From the NCBI RefSeq assembly GCF_004123295.1, contig NZ_SDMK01000007.1, forward strand, positions 1 through 34,094: a stretch of 34,094 nt of DNA, written 5' to 3'. Under the pieces are notes generated by a model that was not told the DNA's origin, made no database searches, and saw only the letters and a list, made by a program, of their open reading frames with translations. This document shows positions 22,761 through 31,213 of the stretch, in pieces. The DNA is from Silvibacterium dinghuense. Lineage in GTDB: Bacteria > Acidobacteriota > Terriglobia > Terriglobales > Acidobacteriaceae. Each line of letters opens with the position of its first letter. Positions within the stretch are counted from its first letter, which is position 1. The translations under genes and the position numbers were made by a program.

Positions 22761-23774
22761 CTAGAATTGCGAGTCGCGAGGATTGAAATGAGACTCAGTA
22801 GCAAGCTGTTCAAAGAGTTCTTTTTGCTTTGCGCTCAAGTCCGTGGGGTTCAGAATTTTGAGCCTGACATACTGATCTCCCCTTGCCCCATTTCTCTCGC
22901 TTAAACCCAGACCACGCAACCGAAGCTTTTTGCCCCCTTGTGTTTCCGGCGGAATTTTCATCTCTACCGATCCATCCATGGTCGGCACGTTGATGGTCGC
23001 CCCAAGTGCTGCCTCCCACGGAGAAACGGGCAATTCTATCTCGACGTCCTTATCTCCAATCACCTGAAATCGCTTATGAGGTTGAATCCGTATATGCAGA
23101 AAGAGATCGCCGGCAGGCGCGCCATTTCCACCGGCTTCTCCTTGCCCAGCCAATCGAATGACAGAATCCTGACGAACGCCCGCCGGAATCGTGACTTCGA
23201 GAGATTTCGGTCGAAGCACGACTCCAGCCCCTCCACAAGTGGGACATGCCTTGCCATCCTTCTTGCCACTCCCGCCACAGGTCGGGCATGTTTCTGTCGA
23301 TTCGAAACTGATGGTCCGCTTTGTACCGCGATGTGCTTCTTCGAGGCTTAGCGTGATTTCTGCATCGACATCGCTACCACGCATCCGAAACCCACTGCCG
23401 GCCCGGGCGCTCCGTCGGCCGCCAAAAAGACTCTCAAAGAAGTCACTAAAATCACCCGAAGCCCTCTGACCGCCAGCGGAACCAAAGCCACCGTAGCCTC
23501 CTGCTCCTGGCTCCCAGCCGGGCGGCGGTGTGAAATCAGAGCCCGCCTTCCAGTTCTGCCCCAGTTGATCAAATCGTTTGCGCTTCTCCGGGTCTGACAA
23601 AACCTCATAGGCTTCATTGATCTCTTTAAATTTGTCCTCGGCAGCTTTATCGCCAGGGTTCACATCTGGATGATGCTTTCGCGCGAGCGCACGGTACGCT
23701 TTACGAATTTCATCCTGCGTCGCAGTTTTCGCTACGCCGAGAACTTCATAGTAGTCTCTGAATTTGACGGCCAT
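22761..23774 (-). CDS. dnaJ: DnaJ/CbpA-type co-chaperone with a two-repeat zinc region
   Basis: A 337-residue Hsp40. The J domain is at residues 1-70 (KFRDYYEVLGV, intact HPD in 'KHHPDVNPGDKAAEDKF'). A Gly/Phe-rich region lies at about 80-125, and a short zinc region has two CPTCGGSG/CPTCGGAG repeats instead of the usual four. The C-terminal beta domains follow ('IRIQPHKRF', 'LRLRGLGL'). It would deliver substrates to the DnaK at 24358 and stimulate its ATPase. Placement between grpE and cbpM gives a complete operon. Length and repeat count put it between canonical DnaJ and CbpA. Confidence 0.9.
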   Translation of the reverse strand: MAVKFRDYYEVLGVAKTATQDEIRKAYRALARKHHPDVNPGDKAAEDKFKEINEAYEVLSDPEKRKRFDQLGQNWKAGSDFTPPPGWEPGAGGYGGFGSAGGQRASGDFSDFFESLFGGRRSARAGSGFRMRGSDVDAEITLSLEEAHRGTKRTISFESTETCPTCGGSGKKDGKACPTCGGAGVVLRPKSLEVTIPAGVRQDSVIRLAGQGEAGGNGAPAGDLFLHIRIQPHKRFQVIGDKDVEIELPVSPWEAALGATINVPTMDGSVEMKIPPETQGGKKLRLRGLGLSERNGARGDQYVRLKILNPTDLSAKQKELFEQLATESHFNPRDSQF

Positions 23775-23846
23775 CGGAACTCACTTAAATCAAGATGAGC
23801 CTCGGTGATGTCTCATTCACCAAGGCACAGGATGATGGAAACGCGA

Positions 23847-24335
23847 TTAAGCCGCAACTCGCACGCGGGCAGGTCTCAGCAGATCATCACCGAGCCGGTA
23901 GCCGCGCTGGACCTCTTCAACGATGGTTCCCGAAGGATGCTCCTCGCTGGGCACAGAGTCAATGGCTTCATGCACACGGGGATCAAAAGGTTCGCCGACA
24001 CTCTGGATCGTTTCGACCTTATGATGCTCCAGCAGACTGAGGAACCTGCGCTGTATGGCGCGAACTCCCTGCGTTAACGGAGAGGCAGCATCTTCCGCGT
24101 GATGCAGAGCGAGTTCGAGTCCGTCGAGCACTTCCAGGAGCGGGAGAAGGATCTCACGCTTCGCGGTTGAAACCGTATTAGTCCGCTCCCGATCAATCCG
24201 TCGCCTGTAGTTATCGAAGTCCGCCAGGGCACGGAGATACAAATCGTGCTCCTGGCGAACCCTCTCCTCGAGTTCACGAATACGCTCCTCGAGCGGATTA
24301 TTATTACTATCCAGCACCGTTTCCATATCAGTCAT
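23847..24335 (-). CDS. grpE: GrpE nucleotide-exchange factor
   Basis: The 162-residue GrpE has the long N-terminal helix (about residues 15-60, 'LRALADFDNYRRRIDRER', the hallmark GrpE segment). The C-terminal beta domain reads 'GEPFDPRVHEAIDSVPSEEHPSGTIVEEVQRGYRLGDDLLRPARVRVA', closely matching the family pattern. It exchanges ADP for ATP on DnaK. It lies 22 bp after dnaK on the same strand. Confidence 0.95.
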   Translation of the reverse strand: MTDMETVLDSNNNPLEERIRELEERVRQEHDLYLRALADFDNYRRRIDRERTNTVSTAKREILLPLLEVLDGLELALHHAEDAASPLTQGVRAIQRRFLSLLEHHKVETIQSVGEPFDPRVHEAIDSVPSEEHPSGTIVEEVQRGYRLGDDLLRPARVRVAA

Positions 24336-24357
24336 AACCTCTCAGTCGAGGACACCG

Positions 24358-26250
24358 TCACTTTGTCTCGTTGAACTCAGCATCGATAACATCATCGTGA
24401 TTGCCGCTCGACGTTGCCCCGACTCCCGCGCCTTCCGACGCAGTCGACTGACTGTGCGCTGCCGATGCCAAACCGTGAGCCATCTGCTGGAGATCGCCAG
24501 TAATCTGGCGCAATTTCGCAAGATCGGACGAGCCTTCTTTCACCAGTTGGCGTACGGAGTGGATCAGCTCTTCTGCCCGGGCCTTTTCGTTCTGCGGTGC
24601 TTTATCTCCCAGGTCCTGAATCTGTTTCTCCACCTGGTATGCAGTCGCGTCTGCCGTGTTTCGAACTTCGACCTCTTCACGACGCCGCTTGTCCTCTTCC
24701 GAGTGCTGCTGGGCATCGGCCACCATGCGATCGATCTCATCTTTGCTGAGCTGAGTCGATCCGCTGATCGTCACCTTCTGTTCTTTCCCCGTATCCTTGT
24801 CTTTCGCAGTAACGGTCAGAATACCGTTGGCGTCGATATCGAAGCTGACTTCCACCTGCGGAGTTCCTCGAGGCCCGGGACGAATGCCTTCAAGCCGGAA
24901 GTTCCCGAGCGTCCTATTGTCGCGCGCGAGCTCCCGTTCGCCCTGGAGCACGTGGACATCTACAGCGGTTTGATTGTCATCCGCGGTTGAGAAGACCTCG
25001 GACTTCCGCGCGGGGATGGTGGTATTGCGCTCGATCAGCTTGGTCATGACGCCACCTAGCGTTTCCAGACCCACTGAAAGCGGAGTCACATCGAGAAGCA
25101 CCACACCTTTGACTTCACCCGCAAGGACGCCAGCCTGAATCGCAGCTCCGATCGCCACGACTTCGTCCGGGTTGACCGATTCGTTCGGCTCTTTTCCTCC
25201 TGTCAGACGGCGGACCAGCGCCTGCACTGCCGGAATGCGCGTGGAGCCGCCAACCAGGATCACTTCGTGGACCTCTTTCTCCGCAATGCCCGCATCCTTC
25301 AGGGCCTGCTTGACCGGGCCGATGCAGCGCTCCACAAGATCAGAGGTCAATTGATCGAACTTGGCACGCGTAAGCTTCATTTCCAGATGCTTCGGTCCGG
25401 TGGCATCCGCTGTAACAAAAGGAAGGCTGATGGTGGTCTCCAGTACAGACGACAGTTCAATCTTTGCCTTCTCCGCAGCGTCCGTCAGACGCTGCAAGGC
25501 CTGACGGTCCTTTCTCAAATCAATCCCCTGTTCGCGCTGAAACTCTTCCGCAAGCCAGTCCACAATGCGCTTATCGAAATCGTCTCCGCCCAGGTGGGTG
25601 TCGCCAGCCGTCGAACGCACCTCGAATACTCCGTCCCCAACGTCGAGGATCGAGACATCGAAGGTTCCTCCACCGAGATCGAAGACCAGGATCGTTTCGT
25701 TTGTCTTCTTCTCGAGCCCGTAAGCCAGCGCAGCTGCGGTCGGCTCATTAATAATCCTGAGCACATTCAGTCCTGCGATCTTGCCGGCGTCTTTCGTCGC
25801 CTGCCGCTGGGCATCATTAAAGTAGGCCGGGACGGTGATCACCGCATCGGTAACCTTCTCCCCCAGATACTTGGCCGCATCATCAACCAACCGACGCAGC
25901 ACGATGGCCGAGATTTCCTCCGGCGAATACTCCTTGCCCTGAATCACAAAGCGAACGGCATCGTTCGGTCCGGCCACTACCTTATAGGGAACGTTCTTGA
26001 TCTCGGACTGCACCTCGGAGAAGCGTCGCCCGATGAATCGCTTGGCCGAATAAATCGTGTTCTCCGGATTCAGCACGGCCTGACGCCTCGCCATTTGCCC
26101 GACGAGACGCTCGCCCGTCTTGGTAAACCCCACAACAGAAGGAGTCAGGCGGCTTCCTTCATTGTTGATGATGACCGTTGGTTTCGCGCCTTCCATCACC
26201 GCGACGACGGAGTTGGTCGTTCCCAAATCTATGCCTACTGCTTTTGCCAT
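24358..26250 (-). CDS. dnaK: Hsp70 chaperone DnaK
   Basis: The 630-residue Hsp70 starts '[20 protein letters not shown]' (phosphate-binding loop). It has '[17 protein letters not shown]', '[16 protein letters not shown]' and '[17 protein letters not shown]' in the ATPase domain (1-380). The linker '[15 protein letters not shown]' (about 385) is followed by the substrate-binding domain and lid, with an acidic tail '[12 protein letters not shown]'. First gene of dnaK-grpE-dnaJ-cbpM. No CIRCE element was found upstream; instead dyad site 10 is there, so this copy seems to be under island control and may be a second, accessory dnaK. Confidence 0.97.
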   Translation of the reverse strand: MAKAVGIDLGTTNSVVAVMEGAKPTVIINNEGSRLTPSVVGFTKTGERLVGQMARRQAVLNPENTIYSAKRFIGRRFSEVQSEIKNVPYKVVAGPNDAVRFVIQGKEYSPEEISAIVLRRLVDDAAKYLGEKVTDAVITVPAYFNDAQRQATKDAGKIAGLNVLRIINEPTAAALAYGLEKKTNETILVFDLGGGTFDVSILDVGDGVFEVRSTAGDTHLGGDDFDKRIVDWLAEEFQREQGIDLRKDRQALQRLTDAAEKAKIELSSVLETTISLPFVTADATGPKHLEMKLTRAKFDQLTSDLVERCIGPVKQALKDAGIAEKEVHEVILVGGSTRIPAVQALVRRLTGGKEPNESVNPDEVVAIGAAIQAGVLAGEVKGVVLLDVTPLSVGLETLGGVMTKLIERNTTIPARKSEVFSTADDNQTAVDVHVLQGERELARDNRTLGNFRLEGIRPGPRGTPQVEVSFDIDANGILTVTAKDKDTGKEQKVTISGSTQLSKDEIDRMVADAQQHSEEDKRRREEVEVRNTADATAYQVEKQIQDLGDKAPQNEKARAEELIHSVRQLVKEGSSDLAKLRQITGDLQQMAHGLASAAHSQSTASEGAGVGATSSGNHDDVIDAEFNETK

Positions 26251-26381
26251 GACATCCTACCTCGCATGCTTCAAAGTTGGGGTCGCTTGGGTATTTCTGA
26301 AGGAGGCTGATAGCCAACAACGGCCCAGTTCCATCACGCCCACTCTGGGTTTGCGCGAGGACTGCTGGAGACCTGTCAGCG

Positions 26382-26427
26382 ATGGTAGAGTCCGGCTGAA
26401 AGCGCGGCAATTATATCTTTATATAAG
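26382..26427 (-). promoter_or_regulatory. Island dyad site 10 with -10 element, drives dnaK operon
   Basis: On the minus strand CTTATA-TAAAGA-TATAAT (26410-26427) plus TG is followed by TACCAT (26382-26387), 34 bp centre to centre. A GCGCTTTCA segment between them is shared with site 11. Predicted start is near 26375, with a leader of about 125 nt. The TATAAT arm could itself look like a -10, an alternative I rate lower. Confidence 0.66.
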
Positions 26428-26583
26428 AGGTATGAAGCAATGACAGTGCTGATGCAGAGAGCGATCCGCTCTGCGTTCACGCTGCATGGATCCCGTTGCT
26501 CTGCTGTATGGATCTGGTGAACATAGAGAAGCCACGACATCGCATCAGTTCTTGCTGTAGTTTCGACGATCAGGGCAATCGCA
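26428..26583. other. Gene-free stretch upstream of dnaK
   Basis: This is the rest of the 333-bp gap between dnaK and the uvrA end. I see no gene here. It contains one copy of the 16-bp direct repeat described separately (26539-26554). Confidence 0.45.
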
Positions 26584-26593
26584 TCAGTTCTTG
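26539..26593. repeat. Pair of 16-bp direct repeats at the uvrA 3' end
   Basis: ATCGCATCAGTTCTTG occurs at 26539-26554 and again at 26578-26593, offset by 39 bp. The second copy includes the last codons and stop of the uvrA-like gene, so the first looks like a duplicated scrap of the gene end. Confidence 0.7.
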
Positions 26594-29088
26594 AGCGGCC
26601 GGAGAAATCTCCTCAAGTAAGGCGCCGTACGTCCTGCGCCATCCGCAACGCTCCATGGAGTTCCCTGGGCGACGATCTTTCCTCCCTCGTCACCGGCTCC
26701 TGGACCGATATCGATAACCCAGTCGCTGCTGGCTACGACATACATATCCTGCTCCACGAGGACCACCGTATTGCCAAGATCGATGAGCCGGTTCAATGGA
26801 ACGAGCAGCCGTTCCACATCCGCGGGATGCAGACCCGTAGTCGGCTCGTCGAGGACGTACAGGGTGTCGCCCCGTTGCGGACGCTGTAGTTCTGTTGCCA
26901 GCTTGATGCGCTGCGCCTCACCGCCAGACAGTTCTGTGGCCGGCTGTCCCAGCCGTAAATAGCCCAGTCCCACTTCCAGCAGAAAATTCAGCGAGCGAGC
27001 AATCGCCAGTTCCGCCTGAAAGAATTCCGCTGCGCTGACCACAGTCATATTCAAAACATCCGCAATGCTCTTGTCATGAAATGTAACTTCGAGCGTCTCT
27101 GCATTGAAGCGCGCACCATGGCACGTGGGACAAGGCGAGTACACGCTAGGCAGAAACAGCAGCTCCACCATGACAAAGCCCTCGCCTTGGCATGTCTCGC
27201 AACGGCCCTTGGCGACATTGAACGAAAAGCGGCCCGCGTCGTATCCGCGGGCTCGCGCCATCTCCGTCTCTGCGAACAACTTTCTCACGTGATCGAACAG
27301 TCCGGTATAGGTAGCCATGTTCGATCGCGGTGTGCGTCCGATGGGCCTTTGATCCACGCGCACGAGCCGTTTGACAGACCTGGCACCTTCAACTATGCGG
27401 CCTTCTGTCTTGGATGCAGGAGCTACATCCACGTCCTCCTCATCCGGCTCACTCGCCTCCATCGCCTGCCCCAGAGATTCACTGACCAGATCCACCAGCA
27501 CCTGGCTCACAAGCGTCGACTTCCCTGAACCGGATACGCCTGTGACCGAGGTAAGAACACCCAGAGGAAAGGCCACATCCAGCCCGTGAAGATTGTTCCG
27601 CGTAATGCCCTTCAGACGCAGCCAGCCTTTGGGCGACCGCGGATCATGCGTCGAAGGCTGAAACCGGCCGAAAACATATCTTGCTGTTTGCGAGGCCGGG
27701 AGATCGACCAGCCCGTGCGGCTCACCACTATAAAGAATCTCACCGCCATTGCTACCGGCCCCTGGGCCAACGTCTACGATCCAGTCCGCATGCTCGATCA
27801 CATCGATCTCATGCTCGACCACGAAGAGAGAGTTGCCTGCGCGCTTCAATGCATCCAAAGCGCGCAGCAATGTCTGAGTATCGGCGGGATGCAACCCTGC
27901 AGACGGCTCATCGAGCACATAGATAACACCAAACAGGTTTGAATGCAGCTGCGTCGCCAGTCGCACGCGCTGCAGTTCGCCGGGCGAAAGCGTGGCGGTA
28001 TTGCGCTCAAGAGAAAGATAGCCAACGCCCAGATCGACGAGCGCATCCAGTCGCGAAACAATATCCTTGGTGATGGTCCTAGCGGTTTCTATCTTCTCGG
28101 CGGTATGCGACGGCTCGAAGATTTCGCCCGACGCATAGCGCATCAACTGCGAGCGGGTTGCCTTCAGCGACTGATTGCCCATCTGCGCAATGTTCAATCC
28201 CGCAAAGGTCACCTCCAGAGCATCGGCTCGCAGGCGCTCGCCATGGCAGGATGGGCACTCCGTGCTCAGCATAAAGGCCGAAACACGCTTCTTCATCATC
28301 GCGCTGTGCGATTTGGTGAATGTCTCCATCACGTAGCGCCGGGCGCTGGTGAATGTGCCTTGATAGCTGGGCTCCATTTTTGCCCGCAGCGCGCGTCGCG
28401 TCTCGGCAGGCGTAAGCCCCGCGTAAACAGGTACAGTCGGCTGATCTTCCGTGAAAAGAATCCACTGCCGGTCCTTATCGGAAAGATTCTTCCAAGAGCG
28501 GTCCACGTCGTAGCCCAGCGTAACGAGAATGTCGCGAAGATTCTGCCCCTGCCAGGCGGTGGGCCAGGCGGCCACTGCCCGCTCACGGATAGTAAGCGAG
28601 GGGTCGGGCACCATCGACTCCTCGGTGACTTCGTAAATGCGGCCCTGCCCGTGGCAGACAGGACACGCGCCCTCGGGGAGATTGTATGTAAAGGACTCCG
28701 CATAGAGCATCGGCCGGCCCTTTCGGTAATGACCAGCGCGGGAATAGAGCATGCGGAACAAGTTTGAAATCGTGGTTACACTGCCGACGGAGGAGCGTGT
28801 GGTGGGCGTGCCGCGCTGCTGTTGCAGCGCAATCGCGGGCGGCAAACCGTCGATCCTGTCCACATCGGGAACGCCGAGTTGATGAAACAAACGGCGTACA
28901 TAGGGTGAGACCGATTCGAGATAGCGCCGCTGCGCCTCCGCATACAGAGTCCCAAACGCGAGCGATGACTTGCCCGAACCAGACACCCCCGTAAACACCA
29001 CCAGCGCATCACGCGGGATATCGACATCCACCGATTTCAGATTGTGTTCCCGTGCCCCGCGGACGCAAACGAAACCTGCACGCGACAT
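26584..29088 (-). CDS. UvrA2-type excinuclease ABC subunit A paralogue
   Basis: An 834-residue UvrA-like tandem ABC ATPase, about 100 residues shorter than E. coli UvrA (940), as in class II UvrA proteins that lack the UvrB-binding insertion. Walker A motifs are GVSGSGKSS (about 35) and GVSGSGKST (about 515). Zinc-knuckle cysteines are seen at [24 protein letters not shown] and CPTCHGAR. The C-terminal signature is canonical ([12 protein letters not shown]), while the N-terminal one reads TLSPGELQR. Class II UvrA proteins are linked to tolerance of DNA-damaging or toxic compounds rather than standard repair. Site 11 and a dehydrogenase remnant lie upstream, so it may be expressed from that promoter. 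Confidence 0.9.
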   Translation of the reverse strand: MSRAGFVCVRGAREHNLKSVDVDIPRDALVVFTGVSGSGKSSLAFGTLYAEAQRRYLESVSPYVRRLFHQLGVPDVDRIDGLPPAIALQQQRGTPTTRSSVGSVTTISNLFRMLYSRAGHYRKGRPMLYAESFTYNLPEGACPVCHGQGRIYEVTEESMVPDPSLTIRERAVAAWPTAWQGQNLRDILVTLGYDVDRSWKNLSDKDRQWILFTEDQPTVPVYAGLTPAETRRALRAKMEPSYQGTFTSARRYVMETFTKSHSAMMKKRVSAFMLSTECPSCHGERLRADALEVTFAGLNIAQMGNQSLKATRSQLMRYASGEIFEPSHTAEKIETARTITKDIVSRLDALVDLGVGYLSLERNTATLSPGELQRVRLATQLHSNLFGVIYVLDEPSAGLHPADTQTLLRALDALKRAGNSLFVVEHEIDVIEHADWIVDVGPGAGSNGGEILYSGEPHGLVDLPASQTARYVFGRFQPSTHDPRSPKGWLRLKGITRNNLHGLDVAFPLGVLTSVTGVSGSGKSTLVSQVLVDLVSESLGQAMEASEPDEEDVDVAPASKTEGRIVEGARSVKRLVRVDQRPIGRTPRSNMATYTGLFDHVRKLFAETEMARARGYDAGRFSFNVAKGRCETCQGEGFVMVELLFLPSVYSPCPTCHGARFNAETLEVTFHDKSIADVLNMTVVSAAEFFQAELAIARSLNFLLEVGLGYLRLGQPATELSGGEAQRIKLATELQRPQRGDTLYVLDEPTTGLHPADVERLLVPLNRLIDLGNTVVLVEQDMYVVASSDWVIDIGPGAGDEGGKIVAQGTPWSVADGAGRTAPYLRRFLRPLKN

Positions 29089-29219
29089 ATCTTCTCTCCG
29101 AACTGTTCAATATCTTTTTAGGTTCCGTGCCATTCACGTTCCGGATGCTTCAGATATGTGCGGTCAATGCATCTAGATGCCTGTGAAACGCCTGGAAATC
29201 CCAACTGGCGCGAGAGGGT

Positions 29220-29416
29220 TCATCCCTCACTCACCGAGGGAATAACGATCTTTCCAATGACGTGACACGTTCCAATCTTTCGTGCGCTTGCGCGATATCT
29301 TTTAGAGAAAATATCTCTGTCCTGAGTGGAATGTTTTGCGAACCGATGGCTGCATTCAATCGTTCAATTGCCTTCAGAGACATCTCCCAATCGTAAGCCT
29401 GTGCCTTGTGCACCAT
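29220..29416 (-). pseudogene. C-terminal fragment of a zinc/quinone-type alcohol dehydrogenase (MDR), frameshifted
   Basis: The minus strand reads 'MSLKAIERLNAAIG' and 'FSLKDIAQAHERLE', the usual end of MDR-family alcohol dehydrogenase/quinone oxidoreductases. The natural ending CHVIGKIVIP continues in another frame up to a TGA at 29220-29222. Thus at least one frameshift is present, and the large N-terminal part (cofactor and zinc-binding regions) is missing. The break lies about 30 bp downstream of the -10 of dyad site 11, as if a deletion joined the promoter to the tail of its former gene. Confidence 0.7.
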
Positions 29417-29446
29417 ACCACCGGGACTCCTGCATATCTGTCAGTG

Positions 29447-29492
29447 ATACTAAAGTGCTGTTGAAAGCGCTGTTATTATATCTTTATATAGG
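29447..29492 (-). promoter_or_regulatory. Island dyad site 11 with -10 element, in front of the MDR remnant and uvrA
   Basis: On the minus strand CCTATA-TAAAGA-TATAAT (29475-29492) is followed by TAGTAT (29447-29452), 34 bp centre to centre. It shares GCGCTTTCA with site 10 in the same position. It is followed only by the truncated dehydrogenase and then the uvrA2 gene. Confidence 0.66.
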
Positions 29493-29813
29493 CGCAGGAA
29501 CATCTCCGCCGACGTCGGTCGAGGGCTGCGATCCGCGAGCGCATCACGGCTTTCCTAGCGCGATGCACTGCACCCGGATGAGCGATAAAGGGGCAACCAC
29601 CCAGCCCATACGGCTACGGCGAATCCACCAGGCGCGATGATCTCTTTCTGTGCCGGCTTAATGCAGAACTCGGTATCAAGCCCGATGCAGACAGAAAATT
29701 GGACATACCACGAGCCCATCCCGTAACTTTCCATTCGCAGGCGAGAATCTCCCGTATAAGCACGCCTTCAGCGATTCGGACGTGCAAATCTTCAAAGACG
29801 AGGATGCAGGCGA
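29493..29813. other. Gene-free stretch
   Basis: About 320 bp between site 11 and the Gfo/Idh/MocA gene. Frames on both strands exist but none has a ribosome site or recognisable family. No dyad, hairpin of note or RNA gene was seen. Confidence 0.45.
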
Positions 29814-31169
29814 ATGATCGATCGCAGAACCTTTCTTCGTGCCGCGGCAAAGACAACGCTTCTCACTGGCGCCTCGGCTGGCTTTCCATACCTCCTTGAG
29901 CAGACAGCGGTCGGCCAGTCTACACCGGTTTCGGCCAATGACCATATCCAGCTGGCATTGATCGGTGCTGGCATCCAGGGCCAGGGCGATACGCGCACCG
30001 CCATTCAAGTCCCAGGCGTGAAGCTGGTCGCCGTAGCTGACTGCTACGACGGTCGCCTGACCCATGCCAAAGAGCTCTGGGGCGCGAACATCTTCACCAC
30101 CCGCGACTATCGCGAAATCCTCGCCCGCAAGGATGTGGACGCAGTGCTCATCGCCACGCCCGATCACTGGCACAAGCAGGCAGCGGTCGATAGCATGAAG
30201 GCTGGCAAGGATGTGTATCTTGAGAAACCGATGATCCACGTCTATCCCGACGGCCCGGAGATCATCGCCACCGCGAAGTCGACCAACCGCATCCTGCAGG
30301 TGGGCAGCCAGCGCGTCAGTTCTATCGTCTATGCCAAGGCCAAGGAGCTGCTTGAGTCGGGCGCCATCGGGAAACTCAACCTCGTCACCGCGCGCTGGGA
30401 CCGCAACTCCTCACTGGGCGCATGGAACTACTCCATCCCACTCGACGCCTCGACCGAGACCTGCGACTGGCCGCGCTTCCTTGGCACGGCGCCAAAAATT
30501 CCATGGAACGCCGAGCGCTTCTTCCAGTGGCGTAAATGGAAGGACTATGGCTCGGGCGTGGCCGGCGATCTCTTTGTGCATCTCTTCAGCGGCACGCACT
30601 TCATCACCGGCGCGCACGGTCCCACCCGCGCCATGGCCACCGGCGGCCTGCGCTACTGGAAGGACGGCCGCGACGCAGACGATGTGCTCCTCGCGCTCTT
30701 CGACTACCCACAGGATTTCAACCTCAGCCTGCACGTCAACTTTGTCGATGGCGGCGAGGAGAGCGAGGGCTTTCTCTTTACCGGCTCCGAGGGCCAGATG
30801 GAGATCGACGGTAGCACCCAGACGGTCACCGTCCACCGCGTGCCTCCGGCAAAAGAGCCCGGCTACACCGTCTCCACCTTCGCCGACTCCATGCAGAAGG
30901 CATACATCGAACAGTACCGGCAGAAATATCCGCTTGAGCACCCCGACGGCCCACCGCCGCGCCATGTCGAATCCTTCACTGCGCCGGCGGGCTACTCAGA
31001 CAGCTATGACCACTTCCACAACTTCTTCGCGGCAGTGCGTAGCCGCAAGCCAGTGGTCGAAGACCCGGTCTTCGGCTTCCGCGCTGCCGGGGCCGCGCTG
31101 CTCAGCAATCTCAGCGTCCAGAAGGACAGCGTCGTACACTGGGACCCGGAAGCGATGAAACTCGTGTGA
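29814..31169 (+). CDS. Gfo/Idh/MocA-family oxidoreductase with Tat signal
   Basis: The 451-residue protein begins with a Tat-type signal, DRRTFLRAAAKTTLLTG, followed by a hydrophobic stretch, so it is probably exported. The Rossmann domain has 'LALIGAGIQGQG' (about residues 46-57), 'LVAVADCYDGR', 'DVDAVLIATPDHWHKQAAVDSM' and the family's 'VYLEKPM' motif (Lys of EKP, about 135-141). The C-terminal alpha/beta substrate domain follows. Exported members in Acidobacteriota, Planctomycetota and Bacteroidota often act on sugars or glycosides; the substrate here is unknown. The FG-GAP protein gene follows 44 bp later. Confidence 0.88.
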   Translation: MIDRRTFLRAAAKTTLLTGASAGFPYLLEQTAVGQSTPVSANDHIQLALIGAGIQGQGDTRTAIQVPGVKLVAVADCYDGRLTHAKELWGANIFTTRDYREILARKDVDAVLIATPDHWHKQAAVDSMKAGKDVYLEKPMIHVYPDGPEIIATAKSTNRILQVGSQRVSSIVYAKAKELLESGAIGKLNLVTARWDRNSSLGAWNYSIPLDASTETCDWPRFLGTAPKIPWNAERFFQWRKWKDYGSGVAGDLFVHLFSGTHFITGAHGPTRAMATGGLRYWKDGRDADDVLLALFDYPQDFNLSLHVNFVDGGEESEGFLFTGSEGQMEIDGSTQTVTVHRVPPAKEPGYTVSTFADSMQKAYIEQYRQKYPLEHPDGPPPRHVESFTAPAGYSDSYDHFHNFFAAVRSRKPVVEDPVFGFRAAGAALLSNLSVQKDSVVHWDPEAMKLV

Positions 31170-31213
31170 ACTCGTCCTCACCGTTCACACAGTCCAACAG
31201 GAGTACTCCGATC

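Noticed and set aside
25267-26310. 347-codon frame opposite dnaK
   Set aside because: Antisense open frames over dnaK are a common codon-bias artefact; the minus-strand Hsp70 is unambiguous.
26410-26415. Reading the TATAAT arm of sites 10, 11, 7 and 9 as the -10 box itself
   Set aside because: The arm is CATAAT or CATGAT at other sites, no consistent -35 stands 16-18 bp upstream, and a better-conserved TAnnnT-type hexamer recurs 34-35 bp downstream of the dyad centre at every strong site.
26251-26583. Search for a CIRCE element ahead of dnaK
   Set aside because: No TTAGCACTC-N9-GAGTGCTAA-like repeat is present; the only structured element is dyad site 10.
29614-29856. 80-codon minus-strand frame upstream of the oxidoreductase, with a faint resemblance to a transposase C-terminus
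   Set aside because: The similarity is a few residues only (VLIREI-like) and it overlaps the start of a solid gene on the other strand; not enough to call.
30331-31158. 275-codon alternative frame in the Gfo/Idh/MocA gene
   Set aside because: It is low-complexity (Ser/Ala/Arg/Thr-rich), as expected for an off-frame reading of a GC-rich gene. The EKP-containing frame is the real one.
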